NCBI GenBank assembly: GCA_964016875.1 | Contig: OZ024733.1 | Span: forward strand, 21,185,324 to 21,249,323 | Direction: 5' to 3' | Length of the DNA: 64,000 nt | Origin: Fallopia convolvulus | Taxonomy: Eukaryota; Streptophyta; Magnoliopsida; Caryophyllales; Polygonaceae | Shown: positions 11,372-22,147 of the stretch, one piece after another | Numbering within the stretch: position 1 is the first letter of the stretch | Layout: every line of letters starts with the position of its first letter | Notes under the pieces: generated by a model | What the model saw: the letters and a program-made list of their open reading frames with translations, nothing else | Told to the model about the DNA's origin: nothing | Database searches by the model: none | Made by a program: the position numbers and the translations under genes

Positions 11372-14245
11372 CTCAGGAAGTTCGATACTTATCCAGGCCG
11401 TTTCAAATCTAGAAATCAAGAATGCAGTTTTTAACTTAGGCAAAAATAAATCACCTGGCCCAGATGGCATGATTGCCGAATTCTATCAAAAATACTGGCC
11501 CATAGTCGGTCCTTTAGTCATTAAATCCATAAAAGGATTCTTTGAATCAGGCTATATACTAAAGGAAATTAATCACACGTTTATTTCATTGCTCCCGAAA
11601 TGTGACAATCCGACAGAGGTAAACCATTACAGACCTATCAGTCTATGTTCAACCGTCTATAAGATTATAGCTAAGATTTTAGCTGAAAGATTAAAAAAGA
11701 TTCTGTCAAAAATAATTCACCCTTTACAAGGAGCATTTGTAACGAATCGGGCAATACAGGATAATGTTCTTATAGCTCATGAGATCTTTCATTCTTTTCG
11801 ACAAAGACATGGTAAAACTGGATGGGCGGCTATAAAATTAGACATGGAGAAGGCATACGACAAAGTTGATTGGGAATTTCTACAAAAAAGCTTAACGGGT
11901 TTTGGATTTCATACGAAGTTCGTCACATGGGTTATGTAGTGTGTACAGACAGTTAGTTTTTCGGTGTTGGTAAATAATGAACCAACAGAGATTTTTTACC
12001 CGAAAAGAGGGTTAAGACAAGGAGACCCATTGTCCCCACTGCTATTTATTATTGGCGCCGAAATTCTAGCTAGACGACTACAGTTAGAATGTACAATACA
12101 ACAAAGACATATAGGATTTCCGTTGGTAAGAGGTGGTACAAGAATACCGTTCTTGTCTTTTGCAGATGACATCATCATTTTTTGCCATGCCACGTTGACC
12201 GCATTTAGAAAAATTAAAAGCATTCTCAAAGAATATTGTGATATATCGGGACAGAAAGTAAATTTTAATAAATCGGCTTTTCAGACAACAAAAGGAGTAT
12301 CCTCAGTCATGAAACGATGTCTTCAGAATGAAATAGAGATACCTCTAACGATGTCGTTAGAATAATATCTGGGATGTCCAATTATAAACAACAGAGTGAC
12401 TAAACGAACTTTTGAACATGTTATTCGATCTACAGAACAACAGTTGTCAAGATGGAAGGCCAATGCACTATCACAAGTAGGACGAGCGACACTCATTAAA
12501 TCTGTTCTAGCCACAAAACCATATTATGTCATGCAAAGTTTTATGCTTCCTGATGAATCGCTATATAACTTAGATTCAATAAGTCCGGACTTTTTTTGGA
12601 ACAAACCACATAGATACACTCCTATTATTGGGTGGGATAAAATTTGTAGATCAAAGAAAAAAGGGGGTTTATGACTTAGAAATGCAAAACAGATGAATAC
12701 AGCCTTACAGATGCGCCTACTTTGGAAAATTCTGGCAAAACCTAATAACATATGGGTTAAGATTATATTTGAAAATTACCTCAAAACTGAAAACTTGTTC
12801 ACATATTCACAAAGCAGAAATATGTCATGGCAGTGGACTAAATTAATGCGACTAAAGAACAAATTCCCGGAAGGTCTAATATGGCAGATAGGGGATGGTT
12901 GTAGTATTCGTTTTTGGAAGGATCAATGGGCTACGAATTTTCCCTTAGAGAAGGTTTGCTCGAATACACAAAACATAGATCTAAATGCAACTGTATCTCA
13001 GTTTATCGATGATAACAGACAGTGGAAGACTCGAGAGCTTTCTACCTGGTGCCCTGATGAATGGGTGAGAAAAATCGAGTCTATACTGAACCCAAAGAAT
13101 GGGATTAGAGATCGTCTGTATTGGTACCCAAGTAAGAATGGATGATTTTCTACTCACACAGCCTCATCCTTCGTGTCACCTGAACATAGCAGGAGAGATT
13201 GTGACTTTATGTAGATATGGCGGTTAAATGTAACGACAAAAGTTAAATTTTTCTTTTGGAAAATATTTGCAAAAGGACTTCCGACTAAAGATCAATTACT
13301 ACAAAGACACGTATTTGTAACTGCAGAATGTCCGTTATGTCAGAACCAACGGGAAACAGCAAAACATTTGTTGATAGAGTGTCCCGTTACATTAACTACA
13401 TTAGCTAAAGTTGACTCGAATATTGTCAACAGAATTTTGCAACTTGGGCCAAATAATGACTCCATAATGACAATTATACATAGACTAAAAGAACAATTGA
13501 ATGAGTCACTATTTGCGAAGCTAACTATTGCCTGGTGGAGTATATGGTACTATAGAAATAGAACTACATTTAATCAACTAATTGAAGGACCTGCAAGAAA
13601 TATAGACGAATTTATAAAATCACAGATAAAGTTGTGGACTAAAGCGCAGACGATAGACAATAGACACGAAAATTTTTCTACTGAAGTTGGAACAATAAAA
13701 AAGAAAAATGGTAAAAAGAAGAAATGGACTAAACCAACTCAGGGTTTTGCAAAAATTAATTTTGACGGATCAAAAAAGAGTAACGGGATGGCAACGGCGG
13801 GATATATCATTAGAGACCATTGCGGAAGAGTGATCACAATGAATGCTACAGCAAATGAACACTGGAACGTCATTCAGGCTGAGGCCAGGGGAATATATGA
13901 CGCTGTTTGTGAAGCTAAGGCTAGGAATATTTCAAAAATTGAAATTGAAGGAGACAATATTATTGTCATAAACGCATTAAAAGGAAGTAGATCTTGCCCT
14001 TGGCAAATTGAAATGCTAATTGTTGATACATTGGTTATTTTGCAGTCCTTTGAGGTGGTCCGTTTCCTACAAGCACCACGTGACTGCAATAAAGTGGCGG
14101 ATTTGATCGCTGACCTAAGACATTCGGTTAGTGTCAATCAGATTCAGACCCATTTAGGGCTTCATTCCCTCATCCGTAAGGATGCGCTAGGTTGAGTTGT
14201 ATCGACCTAATTCTTACCTACTCAAAAAAAATAAAAAAATAAAAT
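11372..14245 (+). pseudogene. 5'-truncated LINE: reverse transcriptase, zf-RVT and RNase H with in-frame stops
   Basis: A single reading frame carries a non-LTR reverse transcriptase from KSPGPDGM (about 11450) through the catalytic SFADDI (about 12160), a zinc-binding zf-RVT region (CPLCQN, about 13330) and a plant-type RNase H (FDGSKKSNG, DCNKVADLIA) ending at 14195. The frame holds stops at about 11937, 12363, 12672, 13143 and 13213 without frameshifts, so it is dead but only lightly decayed. Several stops fit single transitions from Gln or Trp codons. An A-rich tail (14223-14243) closes the element. The 5' part with the endonuclease is absent, and the sequence begins abruptly beside the LTR end at 11371. 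The tail abuts the downstream flank of the PR-10 pseudogene. Confidence 0.85.
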
Positions 14246-14307
14246 GATGATCAAACAAATTACAACAACAAAACACACTTGGAATCCATTGAACTTGAAG
14301 TTGGATG

Positions 14308-14916
14308 TAGGGCTGTCAATTACCCACAGGTGACCGACTCACCCGTTTAACCCACCCGAAATAAACGAGTGAAAACTCAATCAAAGCGGGTGACGGGCGA
14401 TTCGGGTGATGGGCGAAACGGATTATTGGTCGGGTAAGGGTGAGATTTTATCACCCCATAACCCACCCAATAACCCGACCCATCAACCAACCCATCATCT
14501 GTTGCACCCAAACCACCCATATAACCCATTTTAGCCCATAATTTCTAATATGTATGGGCCTTTGAAGTCACCCATATAACTCATTTCGAGCACTTGATAA
14601 CTAACCCCATTTGTAACTCATATTTGACTCCATTTTCATATTTATTGCTTATGGGATTTGTTTTTTTTTTATGTATAGATTATGGATATTTGTTTTGGTT
14701 TATGTATGACAACTTATTTATAAACATAAAATACAGCAGTTATACAATGGTTATACGGGTGAACGGGTCACCCATATAACCAATGGGTGATGAGTGGTTT
14801 TGGTGACGGGTAGAACATTTCACGGGTGACGGGTGAGTCGGGTGGGGCATTTTAACTCGCGGGTCGGGTGGTGGAAGTGCTCCACCCACCCATAACCCGA
14901 CACATTGACAACCCTA
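14308..14916. mobile_element. hAT-type MITE, 609 bp, with 8 bp target duplication
   Basis: The ends are TAGGGCTGTCAAT and ATTGACAACCCTA, a near-perfect inverted pair. GTTGGATG flanks both sides (14300-14307 and 14917-14924). The intact PR-10 copy at 45.18 kb has one GTTGGATG and no insert, which gives the empty site. The inside is built of CGGGTGA and ACCCACCC words and has no coding capacity. It sits just downstream of the stop codon position of the PR-10 pseudogene. Confidence 0.9.
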
Positions 14917-14931
14917 GTTGGATGTGGTCAA

Positions 14932-15701
14932 TCAAGAATAGGCATCAGGGTTGGCAATGAGGTAGGCTTCCACCTTCTTGTACAAGCCCTTCATCTTTTC
15001 TTGTCAAAACTTAATCCTCTCCTCATCCAGCTCGGCTCCCTCCTTAAGGTAATAGTGGTTGGTGAAGGTGCACACGCAACCGCTCCCAGAGGCCACAAAC
15101 TTGACCTCACTCACGCAATACTCCACCGCGTCCCCTAGTGCGTCTCCCTCCGAAATTGTGTACTTTAAATACAAGTTTTCGACATCAACCTCATCATATT
15201 TGTTATTCACATATGTGAATGACATCCCTGTTCCATGTCAAAACACGTGCCCAATAATTTTTGTTAATTACTCAAAAGTGAAAGAGCAAGCTAGCGTCTA
15301 GAAAATATATACTCCTTTTGTTTACTAAAGGATAACCATTTCAAAAATTATCACACTTAATAAAAACTTCGTTAAATAAAACACAATACTATAAAAATTT
15401 CTTATTTTTAGTATTTATTAAATACAAATCTCTTTGGGAGTTTTTGAATAAAAGTGACTTGCACGAAAGAGAGAATATTTGCAATTTTCAGTAACAAACT
15501 TTGGATAAGTGTACCTTCAGCGAAGTTGAGTCGTTTGATAGCTCCAACAGCGACACAATCGCCTTGCACAAACTGGCTGGATTTGAAAGATTCGGGCATG
15601 AGCTTGTGGAAGAGGTTGTGGGAGTCAAGGCAAAGGGCCTTGAACAACCTGGCTGAGGCAACTGGGCTTGAAATCTCTTGGTGGCATGATTTTACACCCA
15701 T
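14932..15701 (-). pseudogene. PR-10/Bet v 1 pseudogene (copy A), premature stop
   Basis: This copy has the same two-exon structure as the intact gene at 45194-45936. Exon 1 is 15515-15701 (187 nt) and exon 2 is 14932-15227 (296 nt), with GT-AG ends kept. Exon 1 still reads through. Exon 2 has a TGA at 15004-15006, where the intact copy has Gly, so the protein would stop after 136 of 160 residues. The product would lack most of the C-terminal helix that closes the Bet v 1 ligand cavity. Other replacements include Gly to Cys in the VEYCVSEVKF segment. A TATA box on the minus strand (15811-15818) remains. A hAT MITE lies immediately after the normal stop position. It belongs to the duplicated PR-10/kinesin block and is probably non-functional. 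Confidence 0.85.
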
Positions 15702-15705
15702 TTTT

Positions 15706-16134
15706 TGTTTTAATATAGGTCGATTAAGAGGTTTTACTTAGGGTATATCTATATGTAATGTATTGATTCGGAGGAAGTTGGTTGTGAGATAAAATGGAGA
15801 ACTTGGTGCGTATTTATAGGCATAGGAAATTAAGGTCATTCGAATCGTGCGTTCCTTTGTTCAACTTCACTGATGGATTACCTATCCTAATTGATTAAAA
15901 TTAGTATATATTTTTTACTGTTTCATGAATATAGAGATTTCTTTTTTCATTTTAAAAACCTTCATGTATCAATCTGGATTCAAGAGTGACATGGATTGGC
16001 TATGTCAAACAATGAATCAGAGCTAAATGAATATTTCATGGTACTCTAGTCTGAATTCAAACAATTAAAGTCTATCGTTCTAGATGGTCAACTATTCAAG
16101 TTATTAGAGATTAATTTACAATCTAACACAAAAA
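15706..16134. other. Upstream region of PR-10 copy A, shared with copy B
   Basis: No gene is present. The sequence aligns by eye with 45944-46337 upstream of the intact PR-10 gene, including the TATA box region. The match breaks off near 16105, just before the large inverted repeat. Confidence 0.6.
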
Positions 16135-17040
16135 GTATTCATGACATTGGTACCCAGTTGGAGTTGGATTTGGCAGCCTACTTCCTAAAACATCTCCCCA
16201 CCTAGCCCCCTATTATCTTGTGTTTTCCATTGCACTGTTCCTTTAAGATTGAAGTCCACCTGTATGCCCCCAGTTGTGAGGTTGAGGTCCCGGAACTCAA
16301 AAATTGAGACACATGGCTTCACTTTGCTCTTAAGGGGCCAGAGTGCAGCCAAATTGATCATAGATTAGGGTTTGTGAGTTGTACTTCATACTCGCCTCCA
16401 TGTTATAGAACGTGTAATCAAATTTACCAGTTGTGAGGGGGAGATAGTAAGAGTTGCGGTATAACCACTTATAATGTTAAGGCGGCTCACCTCCAATTGT
16501 TGTAAGATCAAAAGTGGCCTTTGAGGTTGTAAAGCTAATGTTTCTTTTTCTCTGTTGGTGCTATACAACAACTAGCAGAGACCTACCACCACTAGCACTG
16601 GTTGTTGTATAGCACCAACAGAGAAAAAGAAACATTAGCTTTACAACCTCAAAGGCCACTTTTGATCTTAAAACAATTAGAGGTGAGCCCACTTAACACT
16701 ATAAGTGGTTATACCGCAACTCTTATTATCTCCTCCTTCCTTATAACTGGTCAATTTGATTACACGTTCTATAACATGGAGGCGAGTATGAAGTACAATT
16801 CACAAACCTCAATCTATCATTAATTTGGCCGCACTCTGACCCTTAAGAGCAAAGTGACGCCATGAGTCTCAATTTTTGAATTCCATGACCTCAACCTCAC
16901 AACTGGGGGTGTACAGGCGGACTTCAATATTAAAGGACAGTGCAATGGAGAACACAAGATGATAGGGGGTTAGGAGGGGAGATGTTTTGGGAAGTAGGCT
17001 ATCATATCCAACTCCAACTGGATACCAATGTCATGAATAC
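16135..17040. repeat. Foldback structure 1: two ~440 bp inverted arms
   Basis: The left arm (16135-16572) and right arm (16601-17040) are inverted copies with a 28 bp spacer. The outer ends are GTATTCATGACATTGG and its complement. The arms differ by scattered substitutions and small indels. It replaces about 590 bp that copy B has between the PR-10 promoter and kinesin exon 18, including kinesin exon 19. It may be a foldback or MULE-like element with long terminal inverted repeats. No target duplication is evident and no coding region is convincing. Confidence 0.8.
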
Positions 17041-17274
17041 ATGGAATGAGTAGGAAAAGCACAATAATTCTTTACGTCCCTACCTTATATCCGTATTTTT
17101 AGTTGCCCTTGATTCAGGTTTCTTTTTCTTGGAACCCACTCCAGTAGGGAGGGTAGGAAGTTTGCTATGGTTAAATTGCCAGAGCAAATCTAGTTTAGAT
17201 GAGTCACTAGTGGCAACATCAAGCTCATCTAATTCATCAGCATTATCTAACTGGGTGAAGCCATTGAACATGTT

Positions 17275-17799
17275 AAATCACCTTCGTCGTTACCCTTCCA
17301 AGCTTTTATGAGGTACACGATGAAACTATGTCATAACAATGCATTTGTTATGGCAAATTTCACTGCGAGAACCAATTTTTCGTACCAGCGCTCGGACGTA
17401 TAATGGACGTGCCTTACTGCAAACAAAGTCGTTAAGGCACTACATACACTCAGATTCACTATGTGAATGAGAAGCCTCACATAGAACACCGACTTCTCCT
17501 TTAATGGGTATAGAGATTAATTTCCATGTGTAGAGATTAATTTACATGGAAATTAATCTCTATGCCCCATTAAAGGAGAAGTCGGTGTTCTATGTGAGAC
17601 TTCTCATTCACACAGTGAATCTGACTGTATGTAGTGCCTTAACGACTTTGTTTGCGGTAAGGCACGCCCAGTATACGTCCGAGCGCTGGTACGAAAAACT
17701 AGTTCTTGCGATGAAATTTGTCATAAAAAATGCATTGTTATGGCATAGTTTCATCGTGTACCTCATAAAAGCTTGGAAGGGTAACGACGAAGGTGATTT
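17275..17799. repeat. Foldback structure 2: two ~255 bp inverted arms
   Basis: The left arm (about 17275-17529) and right arm (about 17544-17799) are inverted copies with a spacer of about 14 bp. The outer ends are AAATCACCTTCGTCG and CGACGAAGGTGATTT. It begins inside kinesin exon 18 of copy A at TTAAAT and takes the place of the remainder of that gene. The inner part repeats ATTAATCTC around the centre. It has the long-inverted-repeat build of foldback or MULE elements. The ORF on the right arm is not conserved protein. Confidence 0.75.
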
Positions 17800-18960
17800 A
17801 GGAATACCGACTTTGTTTGCGGCGAGACAAAAAAAATTTGTCTTTTTTATAAAATATAGAAAAAAAATTACTATAATTTGTTTCACATTCTTTGATTTGC
17901 CCTATCTTGAAATCATACAATAATATCTTCAGTTTCAATACAACGCACTACAATATAAGTAATCAAACAGTCATTCATCAGCTCATCAAATCTATCAAAA
18001 CATCAAATTTATCAACATGATTCAACTTATCAAATCTAATATTGTTTCCATGGGGACAACTCATCAAAATGATTTGTGTTAGATCTACTGCAACTTATCA
18101 AATGGATATGGATATAGTATATTCCGAGCTATCAATGGATATAGTAAGAGCTCTGATATGCTAATTTCTATTAAGTGTAATTTCAAACTACGCTTTACTC
18201 CATTGAGACGATGAATAAAGAAAGTAAAATTCTCAAACCAATAGCTAATTTAACTAAAATTCGGGCAAATTCCACAAAATCTAAGATGAACAATGTGAAG
18301 TAGCTTTCTTCCTCCTTCAATGGATCAAAGATCAACAACAATGGCCACGAATTCACAGATAAGTTCTCAAACTAAATGTTAATTTATCTATAATTCGGGC
18401 AAATTTCTGAAAATCTAAGATGAACAATGCGAAGTAGCTTTCTTCCTCTTCAATGGATCAAAGATTTTGATCAACAACAATGGCTCCCAATTCACAGATA
18501 GGTCAACAAACTATTCACAGAAAAGCTTCAAAATTGAACATACAAAGAGATGGAAGACAGATCTAGCCTTTGTAGAGAGCAACAGAGAACCCTAACCTGA
18601 ACAGAGAAGCTTTGACAGGTTGGGAGGTAGATCTTAGAGTGAGAGATCCGACGGAATCAAAAGCTCCGGCGAAAAATGCAAATTCCGATTTGTAATTCTT
18701 CCGCTTCTTCGCTGCAACTTATCAAATGTGGCGAGCGGCCGAGGAGCAGGCGTCGGTGAGCCGCGAGCGGCGTTCACTTCTGGAGAGGAGCCGATTTTGA
18801 GATTTTTCACGAGCCGCGAGAGGCGTTCTTTTCACTTCTGTCGGTGCCGCTGAGACTCCAAACATAAAAACAAAGAGTGTTTTTTTATATCCAACCAACC
18901 AATGGTTGGATAGAAGTAAAAAAGGAAAAAAAATTAAAAGTTATACTTTGATCAAACCAC
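17800..18960. repeat. Non-coding stretch with a tandem ~135 bp duplication
   Basis: No gene is seen. A segment starting AATTCGGGCAAATT occurs twice in tandem (about 18258-18380 and 18393-18510), including AAGTAGCTTTCTTCCTC. The part at 18590-18850 looks like 5' leader sequence, with GAGATCCGACGG and CTCCGGCGAAAAATG words. There is no counterpart in copy B, so the stretch came in with the rearrangement or another element. Confidence 0.5.
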
Positions 18961-19718
18961 AAGTTGAGAATGTAGAACGCGTCCCTCACACGGCAATAAA
19001 CCCTGATACTTCCTCCTGGTTGGATAGAAGTAAAAAAGGAAAAAAATACTACTCTATTAAGTTATACTTTGATTAAACCACAAGTTGAGAATGTAGAACG
19101 TGTAGTTACCTTTTAGGTCTTGCACTTCATTGTATAATTTATGGTTTTCTTCAAGGACTCTATGATATCCAGAGGCAGCAGAAGCTAGGCCATGAAGTGC
19201 ATACCTAAAAGAGGAGCAACATAATTTAATGAGATTCTTAACCTTCATTACTTTTAGCATAATTAATTTAATTCATACTGTACTAGTTCTTGGAACTCTT
19301 CTCGAAATTTCATTTGCATATGCTCCAGCTTTTGTAGTGGTAAGAGTATTCTTTAGATCCTAGAAGAGTTAAAACATAAGAGGGTAAAAAAAACAATGCT
19401 AGCACACCTGAAATTCCTTGCCCTGACGATCAAAGATCATTTGTTGTTTCACAATCAATTGTTTTGATTGCTCAATATAACTATGATTGTTCAGATGACA
19501 TTCTGATTTCATATTAGAAGAGTGATCGACCACCATCATCCACCTTCATTTTACAGATGGAAACAAACATATCACATTGCTAATTTTATCTACTATACAA
19601 GAATTATGAATTGACTCTTCTTTTAGTGCTTTTTAGACAAAAGCACCTTCTCAACTATATAGTACAGATAAAAAATATACAGTATAGAATGTCATATGAT
19701 AACGATAAAAGATAATTT

Positions 19719-20035
19719 TGTTATGAAGTCAAATTTTTCATACTACAAGTTATCTATCTACACACACATGTATTACACATATCTTGTATGAACAAGTGTA
19801 TAATGGAGGAAAATTGTACAAGGTGAATTATTCACCTTCTTCACCTCCTTATTTCCATGCATAAATCATGGAGATTTACCAAAGTAAAACTTGCACCAAA
19901 GTAGAGTAAGAAATACACTCTCTAAAGTTCGTACTCTCCCTCCCTCTCTTCTAATGATTAAAAGGTTCTCATAAAGTTTGTTTAAGTGTTCTTTCAAAGA
20001 TTAAGAGGTCTTGCTTTTATAATCATTTCATAACA
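19719..20035 (+). repeat. 5' LTR of the Copia element (317 bp, TATA region deleted)
   Basis: It matches the 3' LTR at 26836-27195 except for three substitutions and a missing 43 bp segment. The missing segment, present at about 27001-27043 in the 3' LTR, contains CCTATAAATATGG, the likely TATA box. The primer site would follow at about 20037 (GTTATCAGCACGAG), but it is not a perfect match to tRNA-iMet that I can confirm. Confidence 0.9.
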
Positions 20036-20938
20036 AGTTATCAGCACGAGTCTCTAATTACCAATTGAGCTTTACTAATCACCAAGGTACAAATTCTATC
20101 TCTTCCTAACCTTAATCATGCAAGAAGTTTATTTCCTAAAACCGTTTTGAGGAGTATGCTCTGTAGTTGCCCGATTTGGGATCTTCTACAACAGAAACTC
20201 GTTTTCTTCCTAGATTTGAAACGATATCTTACCAAAAATAAATCATGCTTTTGGATATGTAAAAGATACAAACAAAATATTAGATTTTCTTACCTCCTTT
20301 GATGTTTAACCGAGTTCACCTCCGAACTCTTCACTTTCACCACTTAGATTGGAAGTAAGTTTTAACCAAAATGATTATGAGCATGATGTTAGTAATCACA
20401 ATAAGAACAAGGAAAATGATAAGCTCAATCAAAAATCTCCTATTACCGGCTCTAAGACGACGCATAATCTCATCGTCGGCCATGGAGAATGTCGAAAGAA
20501 AAATTTGGTAAAGGTGGTCGAATATGGAAGTGGAGGAAGGAGATAAGGTCGGAAGTGAAAAAGTGAAAAAACAAGGGGATGAAGGGAATCGGACTTTAAG
20601 GACTTCGGACTTTAAGGACTTCGGACTCTAAGGACTTTAAGGACTTCGGACTCTAATGACTTTAAGGACTTTAAAGACTTTAAAATTCCCGCTATATAAT
20701 TTGTCTTTCATTTCATATGATCTCTTACTTTTGTCTTACGATATTGTCTATGCCCATATCTATATTGATTGCTTCTCTGACACACGCAATCTTTCTTTAT
20801 GCATTCTGAATATATCATCTACATGCATATATTTATTGTTTGATATGACATGTCCTTCAATCGTCCCATACACGACTCATGCATTATATTATTGATTATG
20901 TTAACCTTTAATTTGCATATCTTTATATGTAGCAACTA
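20036..20938 (+). other. Copia leader region with GGACTTCGGACTTTAA repeats
   Basis: This is the untranslated leader between LTR and gag. At 20589-20688 short units of GGACTTCGGACT and GGACTTTAA type repeat in tandem. No gene is supported; the short ORF at 20349 is probably chance. Confidence 0.6.
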
Positions 20939-21937
20939 ATGGCAAGCATCACTAAAAGGGAGTTTGATATCCTTGATCTATCGGGCCATAAATACCTCGA
21001 ATGGAGGGTAGATGTCGTGGCTCACCTCAAGGCAAATGGCCTTGAGGAAACAATTGTGGCAAACAATAGTGCCACCCCACAGGAAAAAGCAAAAGCTATT
21101 GTGTTCCTCCGCCACCACATTCATGAGAGTCTCAAAACTGAGTACTTATTTGTGGAGGATCCTAGAGAATTGTGGGAGAGTCTGAATGAGCGCTATGCTA
21201 ATCAAAATGAAGTTTTGCTCCCACAAGCAACACATGAGTGGAACACTATAAGGTTCCAGGACTTTAAGTCCATCACTGAGTACAACAGTGTTATCCACAA
21301 GATCACTTCTCAATTGAGACTATGTGGTAAAACGATCACTCAGGAAGAGATGTTGGAGAAAACTTTCTCCACAATGCATGCTTCAAACATATTATTGCAA
21401 CAACAATATAGAGAATAATGAGCTCCTAATGAAAAACCACAACCTAAGGCCTACTGGCTCAACAGTTGCCCCAGAAGAAAATGCTATGAACAAAGCGTTC
21501 CATGATAGGAACGACAATGAACGTGGGCAGCAATCACGCCGTAACAATGGGCGTGGACGAGGTCGTGGTAACTATGGGAGCCGTGGTGGTCGTGGTGGCC
21601 ATGGGCGTGGCGGAGTCTACAACAAAAGCCACGATAATCACCGTGAGAACCATGGCTACAAGGGGGATGTGAAGCAAAAGGTCCAGACGGGTCCATCAGG
21701 ATCCTCCCAGAAATCCAAATCAACATGCTACAGATGTGGCATGACTGGTCACTGGTCAAAGGTATACCGCACAGCTCCACACCTTGTAAGCTCTACCAAG
21801 CTGAAAAGAATAAAGAAAGGGCTACTGAGACCAACTACATCGATAATAAAGATGTGGATAGGTCACCAGTGACTAGTCTGGATGTCAATAACTTTCTCAA
21901 CCTTGAGAATGATGATGGCTATGCCTTAGGGGCTTAA
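20939..21937 (+). pseudogene. Copia gag, broken by two frameshifts and a damaged zinc knuckle
   Basis: The first part (20939-21418) is the UBN2-type gag domain with DLSGHKYLEWRVD near the start and LWESLNERYANQ. The frame stops after LLQQQYRE. The next part continues in another frame with NNELLMKNHNLRPTGS, an RG-rich basic stretch (GRGRGRGNYGSRGGRGG) and a zinc knuckle. The knuckle reads CYRCGMTGHWSKVYRT: the pattern C-x2-C-x4-H-x4-C has its last Cys replaced by Tyr. A second frameshift near 21785 moves to the frame ending at 21937. A small deletion seems to have caused the first shift. The protein would normally package the element RNA, but this copy cannot make a complete one. Confidence 0.85.
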
Positions 21938-22147
21938 ATGAAAAGCACGAGCCTCTAAATATCTCTACTATCTCCCATGCTATTTTATAATACTTGCAAT
22001 TTCTTTTGTATTCCATGCTTTAACCTTTATTTCGCATGAGTTTGTGTAATAAGCCTTGTATAATAGAACTTGTGTAATAGAATTATCCTTAATATATGAA
22101 GCTTTTATTTATGTCTTAGTTCTCATTTTCTTTATATTTATAGAAAA

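Noticed and set aside
16386..16823. Repeated ORF beginning MLYSTNREKETLALQP on both strands
   Set aside because: It arises from the foldback arms, so it is duplicated by structure. No domain is recognised.
17546..17923. 125-codon ORF on the foldback right arm
   Set aside because: No match to known proteins and the reading frame is not conserved in the left arm.
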